Positions 8,271 through 16,442 of a DNA stretch of 64,000 nt are shown one piece after another; the first letter of the stretch is position 1; the number at the start of each line of letters is the position of its first letter. The stretch comes from CAZMPJ01 sp964568455 (lineage in GTDB: Bacteria > Margulisbacteria > WOR-1 > O2-12-FULL-45-9): NCBI GenBank assembly GCA_964568455.1, contig CAZMPJ010000003.1, forward strand, positions 62,001-126,000, in the 5' to 3' direction. The translations under genes and the position numbers were made by a program. The notes under the pieces are model-generated. The model was not told where the DNA came from, ran no database searches, and saw only the letters and a list, made by a program, of their open reading frames with translations.

Positions 8271-9623
8271 TTAAAAGAAAGAGGTCATCATATTCATTGG
8301 GCTTGCGGGATTACGCATATATAAAACATTACTAGCAGCTCCCGTTATGGACCAATTAGAGCCAGTATTTTTTTTGTCTTGAAAAAGGGAAGGGCTTTTT
8401 GAGGCTAGCATTGCTTTTGCTAATAGTAATAATTCAGATGATTTTCTATAGTATTCTTTCCACACCGGAGAATTTAAATTATCGAATCTATCAATGGCTT
8501 CTTGACCTGCAATTGCTAAACCAGTTTTAACTTGCGCAATCACATTTCTATATTCATCATCTTTGTTTGTGATTCTAACATCAAGATCTTTCAATTCAAC
8601 AAACCTATCAATGGCTTCTTGACCTGCAATTGCTAAGCTAACTCTAAGTTGGGCAGCTAGTTCTATATTTGAAGTTCCTATGTCAATTGTCCGAATAGGT
8701 ACTAGAGTTCCAAACTTAAGTTTGTTTAATGCAACAAACCTGTTAATAGCTTCTTGACCAGCAATGGCTAAGCTAGCTCTGATTTGCGCGGCTGTATCTT
8801 TATCGCCTGTTCCTGTGTCAAGCTCTTCTAATGCAACAAACCTATCAATGGCTTCTTGGCCGGCGATGGCCAATTCTAATCTAATCTGGGCATCTGTTTT
8901 ATCACTGTCGGCACCCGTATTAAGAGTTCGAGAAAGGAAAGCCCCTTCTTTATGTTGAAATTTACTTAATTCAACAAATCTAGCAACAGCTTCTTGACCA
9001 GCAATGGCTAAGCTAGCCCTAATTTGTGCGGCTGCATCTTTATCTTCAACCCCAAGATCAAGATCCTTCAATAGAAGAAATCTAGCAACAGCTTCTTGAC
9101 CAGCAATAGCTAAGTTAGCTCTGACTTGTGCGGTTGCATCTTTATCTTCAACTCCAGTATCAAAATGCCCAAATTTAAATCTATCAATGGCTTCCCGTCC
9201 AGCAATGGCTAAACTGGCTTTGATTTGAAGGGCAGCATCAGTGGTATGAGCTCCAGTATCAAGATCTTCTAACTCCAAAAAACGATTAGTAGCTTCTTGT
9301 CCGGCAATGGCCAGCATGGTTCTATGTAATATCATTTTTCTATATTTATTAGTTCCTACATCTAGGTTATCTTTTGAATATTTATGAAACAAACTAATGG
9401 GATCTTGACTATCAAGAGTTTTTATAAAATCCAAAGAAGCATCTATTGCTAGTTCTTCTTCTGATTTACCACAGCTGATTGTGGAAGATGTTATTGCTGC
9501 CGCACCAGAAATTAAGCCCGTCCTTACAAGAAAGTCTCTCCTTGACATTTTTTGCGGACCAGAGGCAACCGTTAAATTTAAAGCTGAACTCATTCTTTTT
9601 GCTACATTTAAAATTCTTAACAT
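8271..9623 (-). CDS. Tat-exported lipoprotein with eight IAGQEA helical repeats
   Basis: A 450-residue protein. Residues 27-52 form a twin-arginine signal (SRRDFLVRTGLISGAAA) ending in a lipobox-like TISC, so export as a folded lipoprotein is likely. From about residue 104 to 380 there are eight repeats of LAIAGQEAxxRF followed by a variable segment containing DTG...DKD..AAQIR, spaced 33-46 residues; they look like paired amphipathic helices. No known repeat family recognised. The ATG at 9623 has GGGAGAAAAG in front of it and sits 27 bases from the alternative -10, so I keep this start although MSRRDF at residue 26 is possible. It follows the GTGAAATT/CGATA promoter and is convergent with coaBC. 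Function unknown. Confidence 0.8.
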   Translation of the reverse strand: MLRILNVAKRMSSALNLTVASGPQKMSRRDFLVRTGLISGAAAITSSTISCGKSEEELAIDASLDFIKTLDSQDPISLFHKYSKDNLDVGTNKYRKMILHRTMLAIAGQEATNRFLELEDLDTGAHTTDAALQIKASLAIAGREAIDRFKFGHFDTGVEDKDATAQVRANLAIAGQEAVARFLLLKDLDLGVEDKDAAAQIRASLAIAGQEAVARFVELSKFQHKEGAFLSRTLNTGADSDKTDAQIRLELAIAGQEAIDRFVALEELDTGTGDKDTAAQIRASLAIAGQEAINRFVALNKLKFGTLVPIRTIDIGTSNIELAAQLRVSLAIAGQEAIDRFVELKDLDVRITNKDDEYRNVIAQVKTGLAIAGQEAIDRFDNLNSPVWKEYYRKSSELLLLAKAMLASKSPSLFQDKKNTGSNWSITGAASNVLYMRNPASPMNMMTSFF

Positions 9624-9642
9624 TTTCTTTTCTCCCTATAAT

Positions 9643-9673
9643 TAATATCGTTAATTTTTGAGTAAAATTTCAC
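9643..9673 (-). promoter_or_regulatory. Alternative-sigma promoter (GTGAAATT-N15-CGATA), copy 1
   Basis: The minus strand carries GTGAAATT starting at 9673 and CGATATTA starting at 9650, an offset of 23 bases. It lies upstream of the Tat repeat lipoprotein gene; a Shine-Dalgarno sequence follows. Confidence 0.7.
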
Positions 9674-9760
9674 TTTTTTGTGTTTTTTGAATAAGTGGAT
9701 TGTATTATTGCTCTGATCTCCTGATTTTCTGATCCGCTTCCCACTGATATTCTAAGAATC

Positions 9761-9769
9761 TGATATACT
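9761..9769 (+). promoter_or_regulatory. Extended -10 promoter for a leaderless priA transcript
   Basis: TGA-TATACT ends exactly six bases before the priA ATG, with no Shine-Dalgarno sequence and no good -35. Transcription would begin at or next to the A of ATG. Confidence 0.6.
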
Positions 9770-9775
9770 ATATAT

Positions 9776-11719
9776 ATGTTTGCTGAAATCATCCTATCCA
9801 AACCAAGTAAAAGCATTGACCGCGTATTTCATTATGCTATTCCTTCTAATTTAAACGTCCAAGTTGGCCATGAGGTTTTGATTTCCTTTGGATATCGAGA
9901 AATGACTGGTTATGTGGTTGGCTTGGTTGAAAAAACTACCATTAAGGGAATTAAAGAGATTAAGGGGATTGAGGGAGAAGAACCTTTATTTGGAGAAAAG
10001 CAAATTGAACTGGCTAAGTGGATTGCAGACTATTACTGCTCGTTTTTTGTGACGGCATTGAAGATGTTTTTACCACCCAAGGGCAAAATCCAAAATCCAA
10101 ATGACAAAATCCAAATTAAATCCAAAATCCAAAATCCAAATATTGAATTAACACAGGAACAGAAAAAAGCTTTGGAGGAAATGGGGGAAGGTGTAAACCT
10201 TTTGTATGGCGTAACTGGATCAGGGAAGACTGAAGTTTATATGAGAGTTATTGCTGAAGAATTGGAAAAAGGAAAACAGGCTATAGTTCTGGTTCCTGAA
10301 ATAGCATTAACCCCGCAGATTGTGAAACGATTCGTAAGCAGATTTGGCGACCAAATTGCAGTTCTTCATAGCGACATGACTTTAAAGCAGAGAAGAGAAC
10401 AGTGGTGGAGTATTAAGAAGGGTGCTGCAAAAATTATTCTTGGTGCGCGGTCAGCGATATTTGCTCCAGTTAATAATTTGGGCGTTATCGTTCTTGATGA
10501 AGAATATGAGAACAGTTATAAGCAGGATAAAAATCCCCGCTATCATGCTAGATCAGTGGCTATAAAATTAGCCCAGATCCAAGGAGCAAAAGTGATTCTT
10601 GGTTCTGCCACACCATCAATTGAAACTTTTTATTTTGCAAAAACAGGTAAATATAAAAAATTAACTTTAAGCAAGAGAATTGACAGTCGACCTTTGCCAG
10701 AAGTTGAAGTAATTGACATTAAACAAGACCGAAGCAAAGGAATATTATCTGAAAAACTAAAAAATCAACTAAAACAGGTTTTAGAAAAAAAAGAACAGGC
10801 TATTTTATTCATTAACCGCCGGGGATTTTTTACTTTTGCCATGTGCCAGTCTTGCGGTCAGGCAGTGCAGTGTCCGCATTGCAGCATTGCCCTTACTTAT
10901 CATTCCTATACTAAAAAATTGCACTGCAACCGCTGTGGTTTTTCTGTGCAAAGCAATGTTATTTGCCCAAAGTGCAAAAGTTCTTCCATTCGCTTTTTTG
11001 GAACCGGGACTCAAAGAATAGAAAAAGAAGTAGCAGACATTTATCCGCAAGCCAGGATTTTAAGATGGGATAAGGATACAGTTAGCAAACGCGGTTCCCA
11101 CGAAGTTTTCTTTGCTGCGTTTGCCGAAGGTAAAGCTGATGTTTTAATTGGTACGCAAATGGTGGCTAAGGGGATGGATGTAGCCAATGTTACTTTGGTT
11201 GGAGTGATATCTGCTGATACTGCTCTTTATTTCCCAGACTTTCGTGCCGCAGAGCATACTTTTCAACTCTTAACTCAAGTGGCGGGTAGGGCAGGTAGAC
11301 ATCATTTACCAGGAAAAGTGATTATCCAAACTTTAAATCCAGACCACTATGCCATTGCCGCAGCACAAAACCATGATTACGAAGCTTTTTATCAAGAAGA
11401 AATTAAACATCGGGAAGAACTTAGCTACCCTCCTTTTTCACAGTTAATTACTATTATGCTGGCTGGGCCATCTGTTGAAAAAACAGAAAAAGTGGCAAAG
11501 GACCTAACTGTTTTTTTAAATAAAAGGATTAAGGTTGGAGTTTTAGGGCCGGCTTTAGCTGCGATTCCAAAATTACGCGGCCGCTGGCGCTATCACATAC
11601 TTTTAAAAGGTAATGATCTAGATCAAATGCGCCAGAGCTTGCTTGAAAGTTTAAATAAAACTGTGGTGCCAAAAGAAATTAGAGTTACCATTGACGTTGA
11701 GCCGATGGAAATGGTTTAA
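9776..11719 (+). CDS. priA: Primosomal replication helicase PriA
   Basis: Restarts stalled replication forks as a 3'-5' superfamily-2 helicase. The N-terminal DNA-binding part is followed by Walker A GVTGSGKTEVY, Walker B LDEEYENSYKQ (usually DEEH; His is replaced by Tyr here), SATPS, and eight cysteines in paired CxxC motifs (CQSCG, CPHC, CNRCG, CPKC) that bind two zinc ions. It ends with the C-terminal IDVEPM. At 647 residues it is slightly shorter than typical. Residues 102-122, KGKIQNPNDKIQIKSKIQNPN, are encoded by tandem AATCCAAA units and look like an in-frame repeat insertion between the DNA-binding and helicase domains. It is convergent with the TPR gene, overlapping by four bases. 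Confidence 0.95.
   Translation: MFAEIILSKPSKSIDRVFHYAIPSNLNVQVGHEVLISFGYREMTGYVVGLVEKTTIKGIKEIKGIEGEEPLFGEKQIELAKWIADYYCSFFVTALKMFLPPKGKIQNPNDKIQIKSKIQNPNIELTQEQKKALEEMGEGVNLLYGVTGSGKTEVYMRVIAEELEKGKQAIVLVPEIALTPQIVKRFVSRFGDQIAVLHSDMTLKQRREQWWSIKKGAAKIILGARSAIFAPVNNLGVIVLDEEYENSYKQDKNPRYHARSVAIKLAQIQGAKVILGSATPSIETFYFAKTGKYKKLTLSKRIDSRPLPEVEVIDIKQDRSKGILSEKLKNQLKQVLEKKEQAILFINRRGFFTFAMCQSCGQAVQCPHCSIALTYHSYTKKLHCNRCGFSVQSNVICPKCKSSSIRFFGTGTQRIEKEVADIYPQARILRWDKDTVSKRGSHEVFFAAFAEGKADVLIGTQMVAKGMDVANVTLVGVISADTALYFPDFRAAEHTFQLLTQVAGRAGRHHLPGKVIIQTLNPDHYAIAAAQNHDYEAFYQEEIKHREELSYPPFSQLITIMLAGPSVEKTEKVAKDLTVFLNKRIKVGVLGPALAAIPKLRGRWRYHILLKGNDLDQMRQSLLESLNKTVVPKEIRVTIDVEPMEMV
10083..10143 (+). repeat. 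AATCCAAA tandem repeat inside priA
   Basis: Five imperfect AAATCCAAA units in 61 bases, read in frame as KIQNPN-type residues. They fall in a linker that is not conserved in PriA. Confidence 0.7.
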
Positions 11720-12975
11720 CTTAATCCGCTCTCTGGTTTGGGAGAGGTTAAAAAGGCCAAAATAGCTTCACCTGATATCTCTTGTCCCCGAAAGATAGTA
11801 TCCCGGCAAAAACTAATTGCTTCTTGTGTTCTATTAAGGAGAAGTAAAAGGTGAGCTTTTTGTAGATAGGCTATTCGCAAATCCGTGTTCATAGACAAGC
11901 AGATTTCTACGTTTTTTAGTGCTTTTTCATATTCTTCTAAATCCATTAAGGCAATGCTTAAGTTGAAATAGCTTTCTGCCGTCTCTGGATCATCATCGAC
12001 TTCTTTTTGTGCGTAAACAGCGGCCTGCTTAAAATTACCCCTTTTGGCATAAAAAGAAGCAATGATTGAAAAGGCCTGAGATTTTTGGCCTAAAGGGAGT
12101 TCTTCGGCTAGTGCAAGCATTTTGTCTAGTGCACCGACCTCTGTACCTTGTTGTGCGTATATGCTGATCAGATAAAGTTTTGCTTGAATTAAGGATGGAT
12201 CTAATTCAAGCGCCCTTTTCAAGTCGACTTGAGCCGCAGCTAAGTTTTGAGTTTGGGCATGATAGATTCCTCGCTGGAGATAGCAGCGCCCTTCGTTGGG
12301 GAGCAATTTAACCAGTTGGTCGTACATTTCTAACGCTTTTTGAAATTCACCAAGTTGGGCATATAAAAAACCAGCTTCTGCATAGGAAGAAGGAATGTCA
12401 GGGTTTAAGAGTATAGCAATTTTGAGCCAGAGCAGGGCTTGGTTAATATCTTGTTTTTCAGCTGCATAGGCCTTATCCAAAGCAAATAAATAATATTGAG
12501 TATTAAAAGCAGAAAGGTTTATAGCAGAAAATCTTATTTTAGCGATCGAGAGTTGCATATGAGGGGGAATATTTTTGTAAACATACTCTTCTTCAATGAG
12601 TAAAAGCTGGAATGCATGGGAAGTTGAAAGACCTTCCTGATCTAAGGGTTCAAGATGGGGGGCGTTGCGACCCATAGTATTATCCATTAGGAAGGTAAAA
12701 TTATCGTTGCGGGTGGCTTCCTGAGTTTCGGTTATATGCGCTTTCATTTGAAAAACTGTGCCAAGCGCGGCAAGCGCTCTTTTGCCAGAGTAATAAACAT
12801 CCGTAGCAACGCTAAAAAGAAAATCATCCTGAAAATCAGCCCTTGCTGGTGGTCTGCTTATGCGGGCAGTAAATTCTTTAACCAAGGTGCCAATAAATAG
12901 TTTTTTAGGGCCGCCGCTGACAGAGCTACTAAAACAAAGACCCCTTGGAAAACCCTTAGGTGTTATTCCTATCAT
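11716..12975 (-). CDS. TPR-repeat protein of unknown role
   Basis: A 419-residue protein. Residues 160-405 hold about seven tetratricopeptide repeats, with recognisable A/G at helix turns and P at the ends (for example YAEAGFLYAQLGEFQKALEMYDQLVKLLPN, split across two helices). These are protein-interaction scaffolds. Residues 1-160 are unlike TPR and begin with a Gly/Ser/Lys-rich, almost acid-free N-terminus (MIGITPKGFPRGLCFSSSV) without a clear signal peptide. No Shine-Dalgarno sequence; the ATG is 12 bases from the -10 CGAAAATA, so the transcript should be leaderless. It follows the L,D-transpeptidase gene but has its own promoter between the two. Confidence 0.8.
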   Translation of the reverse strand: MIGITPKGFPRGLCFSSSVSGGPKKLFIGTLVKEFTARISRPPARADFQDDFLFSVATDVYYSGKRALAALGTVFQMKAHITETQEATRNDNFTFLMDNTMGRNAPHLEPLDQEGLSTSHAFQLLLIEEEYVYKNIPPHMQLSIAKIRFSAINLSAFNTQYYLFALDKAYAAEKQDINQALLWLKIAILLNPDIPSSYAEAGFLYAQLGEFQKALEMYDQLVKLLPNEGRCYLQRGIYHAQTQNLAAAQVDLKRALELDPSLIQAKLYLISIYAQQGTEVGALDKMLALAEELPLGQKSQAFSIIASFYAKRGNFKQAAVYAQKEVDDDPETAESYFNLSIALMDLEEYEKALKNVEICLSMNTDLRIAYLQKAHLLLLLNRTQEAISFCRDTIFRGQEISGEAILAFLTSPKPESGLS

Positions 12976-12979
12976 GGTT

Positions 12980-13010
12980 TATTTTCGAAAGATTAAGGGG
13001 AAAATTTCAC
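12980..13010 (-). promoter_or_regulatory. Alternative-sigma promoter, copy 2
   Basis: GTGAAATT begins at 13010 and CGAAAATA at 12987 on the minus strand, again 23 apart. The -10 differs from CGATA at one base, the weakest member of the set. The TPR gene starts 12 bases beyond the C. Confidence 0.55.
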
Positions 13011-13014
13011 TAAA

Positions 13015-13563
13015 TTAAGGCATGACTAAAACAGGGGTGTTGGCATTTACTTTGGAATAAAGATACTGGATAATGCGATTTTCTACTTGGACACAGCCTC
13101 TGGTATTATCTTTTACTGTGGCAAATTTAAAATGAGGATTGATTTTTTCCATTTTTTCTAAATAAGATTTAAATCTGGTTTCTGCGCTGTGGATGCCATA
13201 ATCACCAGGACCGCTAAAACTTAAGAAAAGAATATATTTACTGTGAGGATTTTTATAATCAATAAACATTTCGCCTTCAGGAGTATCGTAAGATCTACTG
13301 GCTAAAGCAACCTTGACCGGAAAATTATAAGTAAAACCATTCCAGCGTTCGCCTCTCACCAGCTGTCCATTTTTATAATAGTAAAGCAAATGATCTTTTT
13401 TGCTAACTACAATAACATCCTGATCATGGTACTTACTAGCAAATTCCTGGGCTTGTTGTTTTAAATGGAGTAAGCGTACTTCTTCCGGATTTTTCATCCC
13501 TCCAGCAAGACCCACGATTACCATTAAAGCACATAAAATTATTAATGATACTCTTTCAAACAT
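13015..13563 (-). CDS. L,D-transpeptidase-like (YkuD) membrane-anchored protein
   Basis: With the ATG at 13563 the protein has 182 residues and one N-terminal signal anchor (residues 6-22). The periplasmic part contains the YkuD pattern: GIHSAETR with His125 and NTRGCVQV with Cys157, the conserved His and the nucleophile. L,D-transpeptidases cross-link peptidoglycan or attach proteins to it; many homologues are used in envelope remodelling. A longer reading from a TTG at 13593 has GGGGGAG upstream, but that codon lies upstream of the predicted transcription start, while the ATG lies 14 bases from the CGATA -10, the spacing seen at other members. It lies just upstream of the TPR gene on the same strand. 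Confidence 0.8.
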   Translation of the reverse strand: MFERVSLIILCALMVIVGLAGGMKNPEEVRLLHLKQQAQEFASKYHDQDVIVVSKKDHLLYYYKNGQLVRGERWNGFTYNFPVKVALASRSYDTPEGEMFIDYKNPHSKYILFLSFSGPGDYGIHSAETRFKSYLEKMEKINPHFKFATVKDNTRGCVQVENRIIQYLYSKVNANTPVLVMP

Positions 13564-13569
13564 ATATTC

Positions 13570-13600
13570 TTTTATCGATGGGAATTTAAACAAATTTCAC
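13570..13600 (-). promoter_or_regulatory. Alternative-sigma promoter, copy 3
   Basis: GTGAAATT begins at 13600 and CGATAAAA at 13577 on the minus strand, offset 23. It argues for the ATG at 13563 as the transpeptidase start. Confidence 0.7.
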
Positions 13601-13628
13601 TCCCCCTATATATATTATCGAGATAAGA

Positions 13629-13637
13629 TGGTAAAAT
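13629..13637 (+). promoter_or_regulatory. Extended -10 promoter for leaderless rlmN
   Basis: TGG-TAAAAT ends six bases before the rlmN ATG; no Shine-Dalgarno sequence is present. Confidence 0.6.
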
Positions 13638-13643
13638 CTTGCT

Positions 13644-14618
13644 ATGGAAGACCTAAAAAACGGGTTAGAAAAGCTTGATTTAGCGCCTTTTAAGAAGCGC
13701 GAAATTTACCGTTATATCAACAAAAAACTGGTATCGAATATAGATGATATTACAGTTTTAACTAAAGAAGAAAGAAAGAAGCTCAAAGAAAAATATTATA
13801 TTAGCCAATTAAAGCCCTTAGAAACCCAAAAGAGCAAAGATGTAAGAAAAGTTACTCTTGAACTTGAGGATGGTTTGGTAATTGAATCCGTGCTTATGGC
13901 TTATAAGGGAGATCATAAAACTGTTTGTGTTTCATCTCAAGTGGGTTGTCCCATTGGTTGCGCGTTTTGTGCTACCGGCAAGATGGGGTTTACAAGAAAT
14001 TTAAGTGTGGCAGAAATTTTATCACAAGTTTATTATTTTGCCAAAGAAGAAAAAATTTCTAACGTGGTTTTTATGGGAATGGGTGAGCCGTTTTTGAATT
14101 ATGATAATGTTTTAGCGGCAGCTAAAATTTTAAACAGTGGAGGAGGCTTAACCCTTGGTAACAGGAAAATTGTTATTTCTACTATTGGAGTAATTCCTGG
14201 AATCAAAAAATTAACCCAAGAACCGCATCAATTTCGATTAGCCTGGTCTTTAGTGGCTCCTTCTGATGAAGTAAGAGAGACTTTGATTGGTTGGGAAGGG
14301 TTGCCAACGATTAAAGAAATAATTTCTGTTTTGCTTGAGTATCAAAAAAAGACTAAAAGACGGGTTACTATTGAATACGTGGTTTTAAAAGGGCTTAATG
14401 ATGGAAAAGAAGAAATCAAAGCTTTGGCAAATATTGCTCAGAGAATAGATAGCCATGTAAATTTGATTCCTTATAATCCTTCTAAAGATTCATTATTTGA
14501 ATCAGGTGATGTTGACCAGATGTTTGACCAGCTGAAAAAATATAAGGTTAATGTAACAGTTAGGAGAAGTTTGGGCCAAAAGATAGCTGCTGCCTGCGGG
14601 CAATTGGCAACAAAGTGA
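13644..14618 (+). CDS. rlmN: Dual-specificity 23S rRNA/tRNA adenine-C2 methyltransferase RlmN
   Basis: A radical SAM enzyme that methylates A2503 of 23S rRNA and A37 of some tRNAs. A 324-residue protein with an N-terminal helical domain, the cluster motif CPIGCAFCATG, GMGEPFLNYDNV, and the C-terminal AACGQL whose Cys carries the methyl intermediate. The family segment normally read LAVSLHA is WSLVAPSDEVRETLI here, a modest divergence. The start is set by the adjacent extended -10. Its TGA overlaps the -35 of the next gene's alternative promoter (the TGA is part of GTGAAATT), so the two transcription units are compacted. Confidence 0.93.
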   Translation: MEDLKNGLEKLDLAPFKKREIYRYINKKLVSNIDDITVLTKEERKKLKEKYYISQLKPLETQKSKDVRKVTLELEDGLVIESVLMAYKGDHKTVCVSSQVGCPIGCAFCATGKMGFTRNLSVAEILSQVYYFAKEEKISNVVFMGMGEPFLNYDNVLAAAKILNSGGGLTLGNRKIVISTIGVIPGIKKLTQEPHQFRLAWSLVAPSDEVRETLIGWEGLPTIKEIISVLLEYQKKTKRRVTIEYVVLKGLNDGKEEIKALANIAQRIDSHVNLIPYNPSKDSLFESGDVDQMFDQLKKYKVNVTVRRSLGQKIAAACGQLATK

Positions 14619-14645
14619 AATTTCCTCTCTAATTCTTCGATATAT
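14615..14645 (+). promoter_or_regulatory. Alternative-sigma promoter, copy 4
   Basis: GTGAAATT at 14615-14622 and CGATATAT from 14638, offset 23. The downstream ATG is 12 bases after the C, with no ribosome-binding site. The -35 spans the rlmN stop codon. Confidence 0.7.
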
Positions 14646-14649
14646 TAGT

Positions 14650-15381
14650 ATGAGAATAGGCGTGTCATTATTTAACTTGATCTTTTCTGGGCGGAACATT
14701 GTTCCTCCTCAAAGAGACTCTAGCGTAAGAGTTTATGGGGCAAGAGCTCTTCAAGTGCAAGACCCAAGAGCTGCGGCAGACTTTTGGTCTACTCGTGAAC
14801 GAGAACAAGGTGTGCATTATTTACGACCTACGCTTAGAGAGGGTCTGCGTGCTAGGGTGGATTGGCTGGTACCTAGCAAAGGACATGTCTTAGATATTAT
14901 GTGTGGAACCTTTTCTTATGTTTCTCGTCTGCCGGGCAGGGTTATTCATGGCATAGGAACCACTCCTGAAAGTTTAAGCGAAAATTCGGCTTTAAGCTCT
15001 TTTAGCATTCAAGATATAAATGATCAGCCAGTAGTTAGCTATCATTCTCCAGTTAAAGCCGTTGTTATATCTTTAGGAGCTCCTTATATGACTAAGCCGC
15101 TGGAATTTTTAAGTTCAATTTATGACCTTTTGCCTGCCGGAGGAAAAGTAATCTTGCTTTTTGCCAATGATAAAGGCGATGATAGTAAAACTACCAATCT
15201 TTGGCTGGATCCAAGAAACTTTGGTTTTGATGACAGAGATGCGGTGGCAAGAGATTATCTTGAAAAAACCGGATTTAGCGTAAAAGAAGCAAATTTAGCC
15301 CTTATTTGCCTAAACCTTGAGTTTTTTGGAAATATTTTAGTTGGAACTAAGCCGCGCCAGTGGTTTAGTATGGCATCTTAA
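14650..15381 (+). CDS. Putative SAM-dependent methyltransferase
   Basis: A 243-residue protein. After a basic N-terminus (MRIGVSLFNLIFSGRNI) with no acidic residue for 21 positions, residues 75-200 look like a class I methyltransferase: the glycine-rich loop VLDIMCGTFSYVSRL, a later PAGGKVILLFAND strand typical of motif after the acceptor, and hydrophobic strands between. The acidic residue expected after strand 2 is not obvious, so activity is unsure. Substrate unknown. It follows an alternative-sigma promoter with a leaderless start, and its last 17 bases overlap the convergent lipoprotein gene. Confidence 0.7.
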   Translation: MRIGVSLFNLIFSGRNIVPPQRDSSVRVYGARALQVQDPRAAADFWSTREREQGVHYLRPTLREGLRARVDWLVPSKGHVLDIMCGTFSYVSRLPGRVIHGIGTTPESLSENSALSSFSIQDINDQPVVSYHSPVKAVVISLGAPYMTKPLEFLSSIYDLLPAGGKVILLFANDKGDDSKTTNLWLDPRNFGFDDRDAVARDYLEKTGFSVKEANLALICLNLEFFGNILVGTKPRQWFSMAS

Positions 15382-15925
15382 ATTTTTTATAGTCACTAGG
15401 CAATTCAAATAAACTGGCTGGATTTTTACTATACTTAATATTTTTATATTCCATGACCCAAGAACCATCTGCTGCCTGGCTTTTAACTACAATATTATTC
15501 TTTGCAATCCATTGATAAACAGAGTTTTTCATTTTTGTGTCTTTATTTTCATAAGTAATTTTATATTTAGTGCATTCAATACCATTGATATTTTCTTTGC
15601 CTAATTTCTCTTTTTTAGTTTCTCCTGGAACCTGACTTGTTACTCCGACCATTTGCTCCTTTTGCAATTTTTGTTCCATGTACATTTTTTGGATAGGCAT
15701 CAAAATCCAGGTCAAATTCTTATCTTTGCGGTAAATAACAATAGATTTTTGACCCATGGCATTGCTTTCGTAGCGCCATTTATCATTAGAATAGTAGAAT
15801 TTAGATTTTTGGGTCAGGCCCTTGGCTTTTACCACTACTTCAGCGGAAAAATCCTCTGGTTTTGGCGGCGCACAGCTGGTTAGAAATAAAGCCAATAAGG
15901 CTAGAGCTAAGAGTTTTTTAAACAT
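15365..15925 (-). CDS. DUF4412-like lipoprotein
   Basis: A 186-residue lipoprotein starting at the ATG at 15925, which has GGAGGG eight bases upstream; the open frame extends further up but that part contains the promoter. The signal peptide ends LFLTSCA, a good lipobox. The mature part has MGQKSIVIYRKDKNLTWILMPIQKMYME, which resembles DUF4412/LolA-type carriers that read out a methionine- and lysine-rich beta sheet, followed by INGIECTKYKI. Such proteins form half-barrels and are thought to handle lipids or sense the envelope. Role not known. Convergent with the methyltransferase gene. Confidence 0.75.
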   Translation of the reverse strand: MFKKLLALALLALFLTSCAPPKPEDFSAEVVVKAKGLTQKSKFYYSNDKWRYESNAMGQKSIVIYRKDKNLTWILMPIQKMYMEQKLQKEQMVGVTSQVPGETKKEKLGKENINGIECTKYKITYENKDTKMKNSVYQWIAKNNIVVKSQAADGSWVMEYKNIKYSKNPASLFELPSDYKKFKMPY

Positions 15926-15953
15926 GTTAAGTCCCTCCGTTTTTAATAAGTCT

Positions 15954-15981
15954 AGTATACCTGAAATTGATTGACAAGCAA
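15954..15981 (-). promoter_or_regulatory. Promoter of the DUF4412-like lipoprotein gene
   Basis: TTGCTT (complement of 15976-15981), a 16-base spacer and TATACT (complement of 15954-15959), followed by a leader with a Shine-Dalgarno sequence. Confidence 0.55.
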
Positions 15982-16007
15982 ATATGGCAGGATTAAAATA
16001 GGGCCAA

Positions 16008-16026
16008 CCCCTCGACAAGCTCGGGG
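16008..16026. repeat. Short imperfect palindrome CCCCTCGACAAGCTCGGGG
   Basis: A GC-rich imperfect hairpin in an AT-rich setting, between two divergent genes. Its core CTCGACAAGCTC occurs in reverse complement at 21175-21186 inside the SDR gene, so it is an interspersed repeat. Confidence 0.5.
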
Positions 16027-16041
16027 TAAGGGAGGTGAAAC

Positions 16042-16395
16042 ATGAATTGGTTAAAAACGATTGGTTACGGAATTGCACTTTGGGCCATTATTTTTGTTGT
16101 TGCTTCGGTTTGTATTGCACTTAAAATTACTGACATCGCTGTAATGGGTAGCATAATGGTTATTGCCAGTATTATAGTGTTGTGGTTGTTATCTAAGCAG
16201 TATAAGATTGCTAGCTTAGCGCAAGGAATTCAAGTTGGTCTAGTCTGGTTAGTGATTACGGCGATTTTAGAATATGTAATTACAGTTCGTGGTTTTTTGA
16301 ATGGCGATCTTTCTTTATATTCTAGTTGGTCAGTGATTACTGGTTATATCTTGATTGTAGTAGTACCCGCGGTTTATGGTCAGGTTAAAAAGTAA
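16042..16395 (+). CDS. Small integral membrane protein
   Basis: A 117-residue protein made almost entirely of four predicted transmembrane helices (about residues 5-27, 33-51, 63-82 and 93-112), with a short basic C-terminus (GQVKK). A strong ribosome-binding site, GGAGGTG, lies six bases before the ATG. No catalytic motif and no family recognised. It is flanked by an intrinsic terminator, so it is probably a single-gene unit. Confidence 0.75.
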   Translation: MNWLKTIGYGIALWAIIFVVASVCIALKITDIAVMGSIMVIASIIVLWLLSKQYKIASLAQGIQVGLVWLVITAILEYVITVRGFLNGDLSLYSSWSVITGYILIVVVPAVYGQVKK

Positions 16396-16407
16396 GCCTC
16401 ATTAAGG

Positions 16408-16442
16408 GGGTTACGGTTACCAGTTAATCGTAACCCTTTTTT
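16408..16442 (+). terminator. Rho-independent terminator
   Basis: GGGTTACG (16408-16415) pairs with CGTAACCC (16429-16436) and is followed by six T. It ends the small membrane protein transcript and overlaps the stop codon of the convergent DUF4015 gene. Confidence 0.85.

Noticed and set aside
10083..10143. The AAATCCAAA array as a CRISPR array
   Set aside because: Units are about 9-12 bases without spacers, lie inside an intact priA frame, and no cas gene is near.
13564..13593. TTG at 13593 as the start of the YkuD protein
   Set aside because: It has GGGGGAG upstream, but it lies upstream of the transcription start predicted from CGATA at 13577; the ATG at 13563 fits the 12-15 base rule of the other members.
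13604..13618. A further CGATAATA on the minus strand near 13613 as a second promoter for the YkuD gene
   Set aside because: The expected GTGAAATT 23 bases upstream is only AGCAAGAT; too weak to count.
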